Source: Desulfocapsa sp.
GTDB taxonomy: Bacteria > Desulfobacterota > Desulfobulbia > Desulfobulbales > Desulfocapsaceae
Assembly: GCA_029934815.1 (NCBI GenBank)
Contig: JAOZLM010000010.1
Coordinates: 1 to 18,309 of the forward strand
DNA: 18,309 bases
Direction: 5' to 3'
The notes below the pieces were generated by a model that worked only from the letters and a program-made list of their open reading frames with translations, was not told the DNA's origin and made no database searches. Shown piece by piece: positions 1-7,235 of this stretch. A program made the translations under genes and the position numbers. Position 1 is the first letter of the stretch; the number at the start of each line of letters is the position of its first letter.

Positions 1-371
1 GTAACGCCTTTTGGCAGTTTGGCAAGTTTCGGCTTGACCACGGTTGCCCATGGCTGACCATCACGCATCTCGTAAAAGATGATTGATGCATGGCCTTTAG
101 AGGCATGTTCTACGCCCTTGGTGTTCTCATCAAATTTGACCATAACAGTCTTGGCCTTGTCTCCCTTTCCAACAACGATGGAGATACTCTTGGCTTTATT
201 CGATTTTCCAACAATTTTACCCTTGTAAACAGGTCCCTTGGATTGTTTTGCTTTTGCTTCAACTGCAGGTTTTGCAGCTTTTGTGGTAGAGCTTGTGTCC
301 TGATTACATCCGGTCACCAAAAACGATGCCATGATGCAAAACGGAATGAGCTTAATCATACTTCTCTTCAT
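1..371 (-). CDS. Secreted lipoprotein, 5' part only (possibly rhodanese-type)
   Basis: The gene begins at ATG 371-369 behind a strong Shine-Dalgarno (GGAGGAAG, 373-380) and runs off the left edge, so only about 123 codons are visible. The N-terminus is a lipoprotein signal: MKRSM, a hydrophobic stretch, then the lipobox LVTGC with the lipidated Cys at residue 22. A short Ala/Lys/Thr-rich tether follows, then a Gly/Lys/Val-rich beta-type segment (about residues 45-120) with GKIVGKSNKAKSISI and KPKLAKLPKGV. From memory, segments like this precede a rhodanese domain in some Desulfobulbales lipoproteins. That is only an inference, because any catalytic domain would lie beyond the edge. The protein is predicted to be anchored in the envelope and exposed to the periplasm. 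It has its own promoter at 505-533. The gene and its secretion signal are certain; the function is not. Confidence 0.8.
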   Translation of the reverse strand, partial: MKRSMIKLIPFCIMASFLVTGCNQDTSSTTKAAKPAVEAKAKQSKGPVYKGKIVGKSNKAKSISIVVGKGDKAKTVMVKFDENTKGVEHASKGHASIIFYEMRDGQPWATVVKPKLAKLPKGV

Positions 372-504
372 ACTTCCTCCTTTGTTGAGATATGAGATTG
401 CAATGGTAAAAATTCTTTGCAATATTTCATGCTTCTATCAATATATGCACAGTACGTGCCATTAACATGCACAAATGATACATAACCGTTGTTGTGAGAA
501 AAAA

Positions 505-533
505 ATAGTAAAGCAATTTTACATGGGGTGCAA
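505..533 (-). promoter_or_regulatory. Sigma70-type promoter for the left-edge lipoprotein gene
   Basis: On the minus strand, TTGCAC (533-528) and TACTAT (510-505) are separated by exactly 17 nt. This implies a start near 498 and a leader of about 125 nt ahead of the lipoprotein ATG at 371. It is the best match in the 431-nt gap; transcription was not tested. Confidence 0.4.
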
Positions 534-673
534 ATTTATTATACGCAGTGTTTTTGCTGAAAAGTAAAGAGGAAAGTAGTGTTTTTGTCTGTAAACAGTT
601 TAGTTAAATAATTAAGAAACCGTGGTATCAGGGTGTTGACAACTTGTGGGAATTACTATCGTTAATATTGTTG

Positions 674-685
674 TGCCAGCTGGCA
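674..685. repeat. Perfect 12-bp palindrome abutting the 36-bp palindrome
   Basis: TGCCAGCTGGCA is its own reverse complement and shares its last three bases (683-685) with the larger palindrome. The pair therefore forms two interlocked dyads, one GC-rich and one AT-rich. Its function is unknown; a regulator site is one possibility. Confidence 0.7.
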
Positions 686-718
686 AAATAAAATGAATAT
701 ATATTCATTTTATTTTGC
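683..718. repeat. Perfect 36-bp AT-rich palindrome
   Basis: The sequence reads identically on both strands from 683 to 718, centred between 700 and 701, with arms GCAAAATAAAATGAATAT and no mismatch. In RNA it would form a stem of up to 16 bp around a UAUA loop. There is no T-run on either side, and the arms hold only three G/C pairs, so it is a poor classical terminator. Alternatives are a cruciform, an operator or the relic of a palindromic element. Confidence 0.85.
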
Positions 719-802
719 ATCGGAAGTAATTGTCAGGTAAAGAAAATTGGCACCGTTACTGTGTGGTATATGTTTGCCTGTGTCATCTGCGGACTCTTAA
801 TG

Positions 803-2029
803 TTACTGCTGATAGAGAGCTTTTAAAATCTGATCTCTGCGATTTCGTTTTTGGTTTAAAAGTATGACAAAAGAACGGCTTGATTTACCGTCGGGAATAT
901 ACCCTGCATAGCAGAAGACCCCTGTTTGGTTGAGTGTCCCGGATTTCATTCTGGTGCCATATTTTATAGGGATAAGAGATGCGTGTGGCCGAAAATGTTC
1001 CAGTACTGTGATTAATGCTTCTGGAGTGGTTCGGTTTTTAGTTGAGATTCCTGATCCTTCGACAATCGTGATTTGTTGACTGGTGAGTTTGAGTTCCTGA
1101 GAAATAAAATCATTCATAACATTCCGGCTTTTTTTCCAGGTGGCTGGTAAGCCAAATCGCTTTACGCCGAGAGCCAGATACAGTTGGTTAGCCATGAAAT
1201 TGTTTGATGAGAGCAAACAGGATTTAACAAGTTCAGAAACGCTTTCGCTGGCCTTAAAATCAATCAATACTTGTGCGTTGGCAGGTACCTGCCCATGTTT
1301 CAAGGTACCCTTTATCCTAATTCCTTCTATTTCCAGAAATGCCTGAAAAAGTTCGCCACTATAACGAAGACTATTGGAAAGTGTTCCCTCTTGTGGAAAG
1401 GCATCAACATTTACCCGGTGGTATCCACTCGTCAGTTGGCTGCCAACATATCCCATTAAGGGAATAAATGGCGTTTGGGACTCGGGAGATTGTATTCTTG
1501 CCCCCCTATAGACATGAAGGGGTAAGCTGTTAAAGTTCACTGCAAGGGCAGAATTGTTGGCGTCGTAGGGATTTTTTGAAGCAGCTGAACCATCAGGTGA
1601 TGAATCAAGTGCAAACGAAAAATCATCAAGGATAATATCATGAATTTCAGTAAGTCCTGATTCTGCAACAAGCTCTGTAAGCTGAGCCACCTTTTCAGAG
1701 ACAAGGAACGGATCGCCAAAGCCCTGAATGATTAGATTTTGATTTTTGTCGAGGTAAAGTTTTGTATGAAATGCAAAATCGGGACCGAGGATTTTAAGCG
1801 CAGCAAGGCTTGTTACCAGCTTAATTGTGGATGCTGGAATAAAAGGTGTTTTGAGATTGGCGGAGTAGAGTATTTTTCCGTTTTTTGCAAGAGCATAGCC
1901 GCCATTCTGAATCTGTTTTTGAAGAGCTGGTATTTCTGCTGCGAAAAGGAAAGGGCTAAAACAGAGAAGGTGTGCAAAAAGAAAAACTGCTCCGAAAAAA
2001 AGAAAAGTCGTTTTCCGGAGCAGTTTCAA
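803..2029 (-). CDS. dacB: D-alanyl-D-alanine carboxypeptidase/endopeptidase, PBP4 (S13) family
   Basis: This is a penicillin-binding protein that trims or cleaves D-Ala cross-links of peptidoglycan in the periplasm. All three active-site motifs of the family are present: SxxK (S67-T-I-K70), SxN (S275-N-N277) and KTG as K362-S-G364. The stretch VEGSGIST-KNRTTPEAL (about 323-338) is typical of PBP4. The open frame extends upstream to 2242, inside trpB, but the sensible start is TTG 2029. That start gives 408 residues and a clean signal peptide (MKLLRK, a Phe/Leu-rich core, cleavage near FLFAA at about 31). No Shine-Dalgarno precedes it. The gene lies 22 nt after the trpB stop, and a terminator-like hairpin sits within its first codons. 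At 408 residues it is shorter than E. coli PBP4, consistent with a smaller inserted domain. The family is secure and the start moderately so. Confidence 0.9.
   Translation of the reverse strand: MKLLRKTTFLFFGAVFLFAHLLCFSPFLFAAEIPALQKQIQNGGYALAKNGKILYSANLKTPFIPASTIKLVTSLAALKILGPDFAFHTKLYLDKNQNLIIQGFGDPFLVSEKVAQLTELVAESGLTEIHDIILDDFSFALDSSPDGSAASKNPYDANNSALAVNFNSLPLHVYRGARIQSPESQTPFIPLMGYVGSQLTSGYHRVNVDAFPQEGTLSNSLRYSGELFQAFLEIEGIRIKGTLKHGQVPANAQVLIDFKASESVSELVKSCLLSSNNFMANQLYLALGVKRFGLPATWKKSRNVMNDFISQELKLTSQQITIVEGSGISTKNRTTPEALITVLEHFRPHASLIPIKYGTRMKSGTLNQTGVFCYAGYIPDGKSSRSFVILLNQKRNRRDQILKALYQQ
1976..2026 (-). terminator. Intrinsic terminator after trpB, inside the dacB signal-peptide codons
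   Basis: On the minus strand, AAACTGCTCCG (2026-2016) and CGGAGCAGTTT (1994-1984) form a perfect 11-bp stem. The 21-nt loop can fold further (GAAAA-CGAC-TTTTC). The stem runs directly into TTTTTCTTTTT (1986-1976). This is the textbook form of a rho-independent terminator, 26 nt downstream of the trpB stop. It also lies wholly within the dacB reading frame, where it encodes the signal-peptide core. Confidence 0.7.
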
Positions 2030-2051
2030 TGGAGCTGAATCGATGGCGAAA

Positions 2052-3398
2052 TTAAATCTTCGGCAGCTTTTCCATGGAAGCAGCAATTGCTTCTTCAGGA
2101 TAATCGTAGTTGTGCAGATCACCTGAGAAATATTTATCATACGATGCCATATCAATAAGACCATGACCTGAGAAGTTAAAGAGGATGGTCTGTGGCTTAT
2201 CAAGCTCACGTGTCGCTTCAATAATGGCACCACGAATGGCATGACAGGTCTCAGGAGCAGGTATTATACCTTCAGTTCTGGCAAAGAGAACTCCGGCCTC
2301 AAAACATTCGAGCTGCTGTACTTTTATAGGGTCGATGATCTTCTCGCGAACCATAGCGGAAACGATTGGAGCCATTCCGTGATAACGAAGGCCACCAGCG
2401 TGGATTCCAGGTGGAATGAAATCGTGTCCCAGGGTGTACATATTCAGCAGTGGGGTGGTTTGGGCAACGTCACCAAAATCATAAGCAAGTTTCCCCCTGG
2501 TTAGAGTGGGGCAGGACGCTGGTTCAACACCAACAAAACGAATTTTCTTGCCATCAAGATAATCAGGTATATAAGGAGCCGCAAGGCCTGCAAAGTTTGA
2601 TCCGCCACCACAGCAGCCAAGAATAACATCCGGATAATCACCTGCAATCTCCATTTGCTTCTTTGCTTCAAGACCGATAATGGACTGGTGCAGGATTACA
2701 TGATTAAGAACTGAACCAAGTGCATAGTTCGTGTCATCACGTCCTGCTGCATCTTCAATGGCTTCTGAGATGGCAATACCAAGAGAACCTGCAGTATCAG
2801 GATATTGCTCTCTGATCTGACGCCCGATAACAGTGTCTTCACTGGGACTTGCTACAATTTCAGCACCAAATGTGTGCATCATGGATTTACGGTATGGTTT
2901 CTGGTCAAAGGAAACCCGGACCATATACACTTTGCATTTAATACCAAACTTCTGGGTAGCAAAAGAGAGGGCAGAGCCCCACTGACCAGCACCGGTTTCT
3001 GTTGCCAGGCGTTTGATGCCTTCTTTAGCATTATAATAGGCCTGAGGAACTGCAGAGTTTGCTTTGTGAGATCCAACAGGAGAAACACCTTCATTCTTGA
3101 AATAGATTTTTGATTTGGTACCAAGTGCCTGTTCAAGATTTCTGGCACGAACCATTGGAGATGGGCGCCAGATTTTAAGAACGTCCTGAACTTCTTCAGG
3201 GATATCGATAAAGCGTTCCTGAGACATTTCCTGTTCAAGGAGAGACATGGGGAAAATCGCACCAAGTTTATCAGGTCCCATGGGTTCCATGGTCTCGGGA
3301 TCAAGGGGAGGTAATAGACCATTTGGAATATCCGGGCCAACGTTGTACCACTGAGTCGGCATTTGATCGTCGCGGAGGGTGATTTTTTTGGTAGTCAT
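2052..3398 (-). CDS. trpB: Tryptophan synthase beta chain, TrpB2-like (PLP enzyme)
   Basis: This PLP enzyme joins indole and L-serine to form L-tryptophan. The 448-residue length and the N-terminal extension (to about residue 75) mark the TrpB2/TrpB-like subfamily (TIGR01415) rather than classical TrpB of about 400 residues. Key features are the Schiff-base lysine in GSHKANSA (K112), the catalytic-loop segment TETGAGQWG (133-141, E134) and the phosphate-binding GCCGGGSNF (261-269). The start is ATG 3398 with a good Shine-Dalgarno, AAGGAGA (3410-3404). No trpA or other trp gene is next to it, which is usual for TrpB2 proteins; they are thought to act without a tight TrpA complex, possibly salvaging indole. 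The 124-nt leader has no Trp-rich peptide. A terminator follows at 1976-2026. Its role in this organism cannot be fixed from sequence. Confidence 0.93.
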   Translation of the reverse strand: MTTKKITLRDDQMPTQWYNVGPDIPNGLLPPLDPETMEPMGPDKLGAIFPMSLLEQEMSQERFIDIPEEVQDVLKIWRPSPMVRARNLEQALGTKSKIYFKNEGVSPVGSHKANSAVPQAYYNAKEGIKRLATETGAGQWGSALSFATQKFGIKCKVYMVRVSFDQKPYRKSMMHTFGAEIVASPSEDTVIGRQIREQYPDTAGSLGIAISEAIEDAAGRDDTNYALGSVLNHVILHQSIIGLEAKKQMEIAGDYPDVILGCCGGGSNFAGLAAPYIPDYLDGKKIRFVGVEPASCPTLTRGKLAYDFGDVAQTTPLLNMYTLGHDFIPPGIHAGGLRYHGMAPIVSAMVREKIIDPIKVQQLECFEAGVLFARTEGIIPAPETCHAIRGAIIEATRELDKPQTILFNFSGHGLIDMASYDKYFSGDLHNYDYPEEAIAASMEKLPKI

Positions 3399-3522
3399 GG
3401 AAATCTCCTTATAAATTTAGTCAAATTCAATAGTTTCGCACAATACTTGAATTCTTAACATGATCATTGGTCTTGAGCAACAGGATTTCTAGCACCGGTG
3501 ATGAATGGTTAGCCGGTACTCA

Positions 3523-6072
3523 CTAAAGTTCCTGCCAGCTTGTCTTGAGAATTTCAGATGAAAGAAAATCGTCCTGACTTTTTCCAAGGATTGCTGCAAT
3601 TGCCTCCAGAGGTTTGACTCCGGCTTCGCTGGCACGACTGATTACTTTCATTTCGATGGAGCCATTTTCAAGAATTGTGAGGGATTCAATAAGAGGTCGT
3701 ATATTTATCTCTTTTGTTTTGCGCTTTCGTGTGCGTTTTACGATAAAAGTATCACAATCCATAAACTGAGTCAGCAGTGGAATTTCTGAATCTGCAAGTG
3801 CGGGGTGTAAGGTGATGGAATACGAATTTACCACCTGCTGCGGAACAGCTCCACTATGTATTTTGATGTCAAGAACGTTCAGTCCTGGAGGCATCTGTGA
3901 ATTGAGCCTTGTTTTTATCTCTTCCAGATCTGCAAGAGGAGCGGGTAAGTCCATAACAAAATACTCCGCCATACTTCTGGTACCAACAGGGAGAGCAGGG
4001 CCAAAGGAAACTTTTGGTGATGGGTTAAATCCTTTAGAAAAATTGGTTTGGATGTTTGCCCGTCGCAAAATTCGGAAGACCACTTGTAAAATTTCCAAAT
4101 GCCCAAGGTAACAGATATCACCTAAGCGGGAATAGCTGACCATATATTTAATGTGCAGCTCTTCATTCTCAGGTTTTGGAGTTTCTTTTTGCGGATGAGT
4201 GGCTTGTTCAGGATCACATTTCTTGCCGGTCTGTTTTCTGTCAATGACTATAGGTTGCAGGGTTTTAAAGTCACATAACCCGCATTTCTGGCAACTGTGG
4301 TAACGACAATCAGGAGTGTAATGTTCGCCAAGCCCCTTCTGCAGTTCATCTTTTAGAAAGCTTTCATCAATACCACTGTGCAGATGCTGCCATGGCAGGA
4401 CAGTTTCAAGATCTTTGGCAAGTAAGTAATCAGTAAGAACGATGTCACATTCCTCTGCCGATTTTTGCCAGCGTTCAAGATTGAAATAGTCTGACCAGCC
4501 GTCAAGTCGCGCACCATTATTCCATGCGCTTTCAAGCAGTCGTGACAGTCTTCTGTCACCTCTCGAGAAAACTCCTTCAAGGAAACTCTGTTCAGGGTCA
4601 TGCCATTTCAGGTTGATGCCTTTGCGAGGAAGCATACGTTTAAGAGCGTTAATTTTTGCACGACTCTCTTCCATGGGAATCTGAGCATTCCACTGAAAAG
4701 GTGTATGGGGCTTAGGGATAAAAGTGCCAACGCTGACATTTATCTGCTGCTTTCCTGGTGCTGCCTGGTTTCCTATCTTTTTGGTTTTTTTGGCAAGTTC
4801 TGCAATGGCTTCGATATCTTCGTCTGTTTCAGTCGGCAGGCCAATCATAAAATAGAGTTTCATCACCTTCCAGCCTAAGCCAAATGCATCACGTGAGGTG
4901 TTCAGCAGATCTTCTTCGGAAATACCTTTATTGATCACTCTTCGTAAACGTTCACTGCCAGCTTCAGGTGCCAGTGTAAAGCCGGTTTTACGGACTCGTT
5001 TAATCTCGTCCATAAGTTCAGGTGTCAGTGTTCCAACACGCATGGAGGGCATTGAAACGGAGATTGCTTCTGATGCAAAGCGGTTCATTAGCTGTGGGAG
5101 ACTGGTGGACAGGCAGGAATAATCACCGGTGGAAAGGGAAAGCAGTGCCAGTTCGTTAAAACCTGAATTCTCAATACCCTGACAGGCCAGATCAAAGATT
5201 TGTTCAGGTGTACGTTCCCTTACTGGTCTGTATATTATTCCGGCCTGACAAAATCTGCAGCCTCTGGTGCAACCTCTTGCTATCTCTACTCCGAGCCTGT
5301 CATGGACTATTTTTGAATTGGGAACAAGGGGATGTAAGAGGTGATCCATTGCTGAAAGATCAGCAAGAACCCTTCTTGTAACTGAAGGGAAATCTGTTTG
5401 TAATGATTTGATTTCACTGATCTCGTTGTTTGCATTATAAACCGGCTGAAAAAATGAAGGAATATAAACTCCGGGAATTGCGGCTAGCATCCGGAGAGTT
5501 TTACTACGGGAAAGCATGTCAGCTTTTGCAGTTTTTATGCAGTTAGCAATTTCAACTACTGCCTCTTCACCATCACCTAGCAAAATTGCATCAAAAAAGT
5601 CGGCAACTGGTTCCGGATTTAAACTGCACGAGCCGCCACCCAGAATAATGGGTGAATTCTCATCACGGTTTGCTGCACGAAAAGGGATACCTGCAAGATC
5701 GAGTACCGTCAGAATATTTGTGTAACAGAGTTCATAGGGCAGGGTAAAGCCGATCAAATCAAAGTTTTTTAAAGGACGATTATTCTCAAGAGAACTCAAA
5801 GGCAATGCTTTGTTGCGAAGAATTTTTTCCATATCCTGATCGGGGCAGTAGCAGCGTTCAGCAAGAATATCCTCATGGGAATTTAAAATATGATACAGGA
5901 TTTGTAATCCCTGGTGAGACATACCAATTTCATAGAGATCCGGGAATATCAATGCACAGCGCATTGCGGTGTCATCCCATTCCTTTATCGTAGCATTGTA
6001 CTCATGACCCAGATAACGTCCTGGTTTATTGACGAAAGGGAGTGTTTCTCTTAGTTCGAAGTTTTTTTTCAT
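3523..6072 (-). CDS. Fused B12-binding-like/radical SAM protein with C-terminal DUF2344 (TIGR03960-type)
   Basis: This 849-residue protein has three visible parts. Residues 1-230 resemble the Rossmann-like B12-binding region of B12/radical SAM enzymes (LGGGSCSLNPEP, LLGDGEEAV). Residues about 250-500 form the radical SAM core, with the [4Fe-4S] ligands C268, C272 and C275 in CTRGCRFC. Residues 641-849 match DUF2344 (GDICYLGHLEILQVVFRILR, FSKGFNPSPKVSFGPALPVG). Between them is a Cys cluster, C589-x4-C594-x2-C597-x2-C600, that may hold a second metal centre. Such fusions occur widely in Desulfobacterota and Clostridia, often beside RNase G or ribosomal-protein genes, but the reaction is unknown. 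The start ATG 6072 has only a weak Shine-Dalgarno; it is kept because the family N-terminus (LPFVNKPGRYLGHEYN) begins right after it. It is transcribed divergently from the AMIN gene. Confidence 0.9.
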   Translation of the reverse strand: MKKNFELRETLPFVNKPGRYLGHEYNATIKEWDDTAMRCALIFPDLYEIGMSHQGLQILYHILNSHEDILAERCYCPDQDMEKILRNKALPLSSLENNRPLKNFDLIGFTLPYELCYTNILTVLDLAGIPFRAANRDENSPIILGGGSCSLNPEPVADFFDAILLGDGEEAVVEIANCIKTAKADMLSRSKTLRMLAAIPGVYIPSFFQPVYNANNEISEIKSLQTDFPSVTRRVLADLSAMDHLLHPLVPNSKIVHDRLGVEIARGCTRGCRFCQAGIIYRPVRERTPEQIFDLACQGIENSGFNELALLSLSTGDYSCLSTSLPQLMNRFASEAISVSMPSMRVGTLTPELMDEIKRVRKTGFTLAPEAGSERLRRVINKGISEEDLLNTSRDAFGLGWKVMKLYFMIGLPTETDEDIEAIAELAKKTKKIGNQAAPGKQQINVSVGTFIPKPHTPFQWNAQIPMEESRAKINALKRMLPRKGINLKWHDPEQSFLEGVFSRGDRRLSRLLESAWNNGARLDGWSDYFNLERWQKSAEECDIVLTDYLLAKDLETVLPWQHLHSGIDESFLKDELQKGLGEHYTPDCRYHSCQKCGLCDFKTLQPIVIDRKQTGKKCDPEQATHPQKETPKPENEELHIKYMVSYSRLGDICYLGHLEILQVVFRILRRANIQTNFSKGFNPSPKVSFGPALPVGTRSMAEYFVMDLPAPLADLEEIKTRLNSQMPPGLNVLDIKIHSGAVPQQVVNSYSITLHPALADSEIPLLTQFMDCDTFIVKRTRKRKTKEINIRPLIESLTILENGSIEMKVISRASEAGVKPLEAIAAILGKSQDDFLSSEILKTSWQEL

Positions 6073-6256
6073 ATCTGTGTAGTATCTTTAAGTGATAGCT
6101 GTTTGTTTGGTCCTTACCTGGCGAAAAGCCGCAATATAGTTACAATCCAGCTACTCATTTACTGAAAATTAGTTGACTTTTCAAGAGGGGATGATGTATT
6201 CAATGAAGTATCTGATAAGTTCCATAAAAAATAACAGGTTACAAAGGTATTTATTT

Positions 6257-7228
6257 ATGAGGAGTTGTAAAGCTGTTTTTCCCATATTCTGTCTGCTTCT
6301 GTTTATGCTTTTTTCTGCATCCTCACAAGCTGCCGGGGGTGTTATTGACGATGTGCAATTTCATGTAAACAGTGATGGCAGTGAGTCTGTAATTTTCCAC
6401 CTAAACAGTGCCTCACTGCCCAAGGCATTTGCTCTTAAAGGTGAAAAACCCCGTGTTGTTTTTGATTTTATGGATACTCAGCTGGCAAAAACTATACCCT
6501 CTGTGATTAGTACAGATGGCCGTATGGTTGAAAAGATCCGTATGGGGCGTCATAGTGAAAAAACCCGTGTTGTGCTTGATCTTGCGTCTGCGAGTGTCGT
6601 GAATTTTGATCAGGATTTTGATGCAAGCCAGAATATCCTGACTATTAGTCTTTATTCGGCAGCTTATCCGCCAAAAACAGAGGAAGTAGTTGAAGAAGTC
6701 AGTGCAGTTGAAATTGTAGAAGAAGCGGCTGAAGTTGTTGAAACCGTTGAAGTCGTAGAGGTAGTTGAGACAGCAGCTATTATCACTCCTGTACAAGAAG
6801 AACGTGTAGCCGAGCCAGAAGACGTTGTGGATATTGTACCGGTGGTAGAAGAAAATCCACTGAATCCTGAAGCATTGCTTTCCGACGTGAGCTTTGAAAA
6901 CACTTCTAATAAAGGTGAAATGGTTCTCTTTAAGCTTAACGGCTTTTATCCTCCAGAGGTAAGCGGAGAGGAAAATGGAACCCCAAAGGTTACCTGTGTT
7001 TTCGCAGGAGCACGAATGGGCGCAGAGTTAGTAAAAGAACAAAGCCCTCAAGGGGAATTTATTGAAAAAATTATTGTTGAGCAAGAAGATGAGTCGGCTC
7101 CAATCTTTGTGACCTTAGAGCTGGTTCCTAATAAAAACTATGATCTGCAACAGGTCTTTTTTAAGGAAGATAATCTTTTTGTCATCATTGTTAATTCTTA
7201 TGATGCAATGGCTGAACCTGCTGAGTAA
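6257..7228 (+). CDS. Exported protein with two AMIN-like domains
   Basis: This is the only clear plus-strand gene. From ATG 6257 (AAAGG at 6243-6247, 9-nt spacing) it encodes 323 residues with a compact signal peptide: MRSCK, a Leu/Phe core, cleavage after SSQAA at about 26. In-frame starts at 6173 (TTG), 6191, 6194 and 6203 would add a long, unusual N-region, but 6191/6194 follow a GAGGGG run and cannot be excluded. Residues 28-133 read as an AMIN domain (VIDDVQFHVNSDG, GEKPRVVFDF, TRVVLDL), a beta fold that in AmiC and secretin proteins binds peptidoglycan or targets envelope machines. Residues 207-313 are a diverged second copy. Between them is an acidic Val/Glu-rich linker. There is no catalytic domain, so it may act as a periplasmic cell-wall adaptor. 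It ends 7 nt from the convergent LolB-like gene. Confidence 0.8.
   Translation: MRSCKAVFPIFCLLLFMLFSASSQAAGGVIDDVQFHVNSDGSESVIFHLNSASLPKAFALKGEKPRVVFDFMDTQLAKTIPSVISTDGRMVEKIRMGRHSEKTRVVLDLASASVVNFDQDFDASQNILTISLYSAAYPPKTEEVVEEVSAVEIVEEAAEVVETVEVVEVVETAAIITPVQEERVAEPEDVVDIVPVVEENPLNPEALLSDVSFENTSNKGEMVLFKLNGFYPPEVSGEENGTPKVTCVFAGARMGAELVKEQSPQGEFIEKIIVEQEDESAPIFVTLELVPNKNYDLQQVFFKEDNLFVIIVNSYDAMAEPAE
6680..6772 (+). repeat. Degenerate Val/Glu codon repeat (linker of the AMIN protein)
   Basis: The codons for about 31 residues alternate GAA/GAG with GTT/GTA/GTC, giving units such as EVVEEV, EVVETV and EVVEVVE. Codon use within the units varies, so selection probably acts on the protein sequence rather than on a recent DNA slippage array. 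It separates the two AMIN-like domains and would be a flexible, strongly negative spacer. Confidence 0.6.
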
Positions 7229-7235
7229 CAACTCC

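Larger units (their letters stand above)
372..802. other. Gene-free stretch between dacB and the left-edge lipoprotein gene
   Basis: This is the only stretch longer than 300 nt without a gene. It is AT-rich, and I see no convincing small ORF, tRNA or insertion-sequence end. It holds the promoter at 505-533 for the leftward lipoprotein gene and two overlapping perfect palindromes at 674-718. It is also the 3' flank of dacB, which ends at 803. There is no standard GC-rich hairpin with a T-run for dacB here; the 36-bp AT palindrome is the only strong fold downstream of it. Confidence 0.6.

Noticed and set aside
90..395. Plus-strand open frame opposite the left-edge lipoprotein gene
   Set aside because: It is antisense to a gene with a strong Shine-Dalgarno and lipobox, and its product has no recognisable features.
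447..459. GCAC-N5-GTGC dyad in the lipoprotein leader as an operator
   Set aside because: The arms are only 4 bp and no second copy at operator spacing is seen, so chance is likely.
2030..2242. Upstream extension of the dacB frame into trpB
   Set aside because: The added residues are the out-of-frame reading of conserved trpB and would bury the signal peptide.
3492..3519. Hairpin just after the radical SAM gene as a terminator
   Set aside because: The 7-bp stem includes a G-U pair, has a 14-nt loop and is not followed by a T-run.
3399..3522. Tryptophan attenuator or leader peptide before trpB
   Set aside because: A 16-codon ATG frame exists on the minus strand but contains no Trp codon and no paired terminator/antiterminator.
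6664..6903. Minus-strand Ser/Thr-rich open frame
   Set aside because: It is the antisense shadow of the Val/Glu-rich linker of the AMIN protein.
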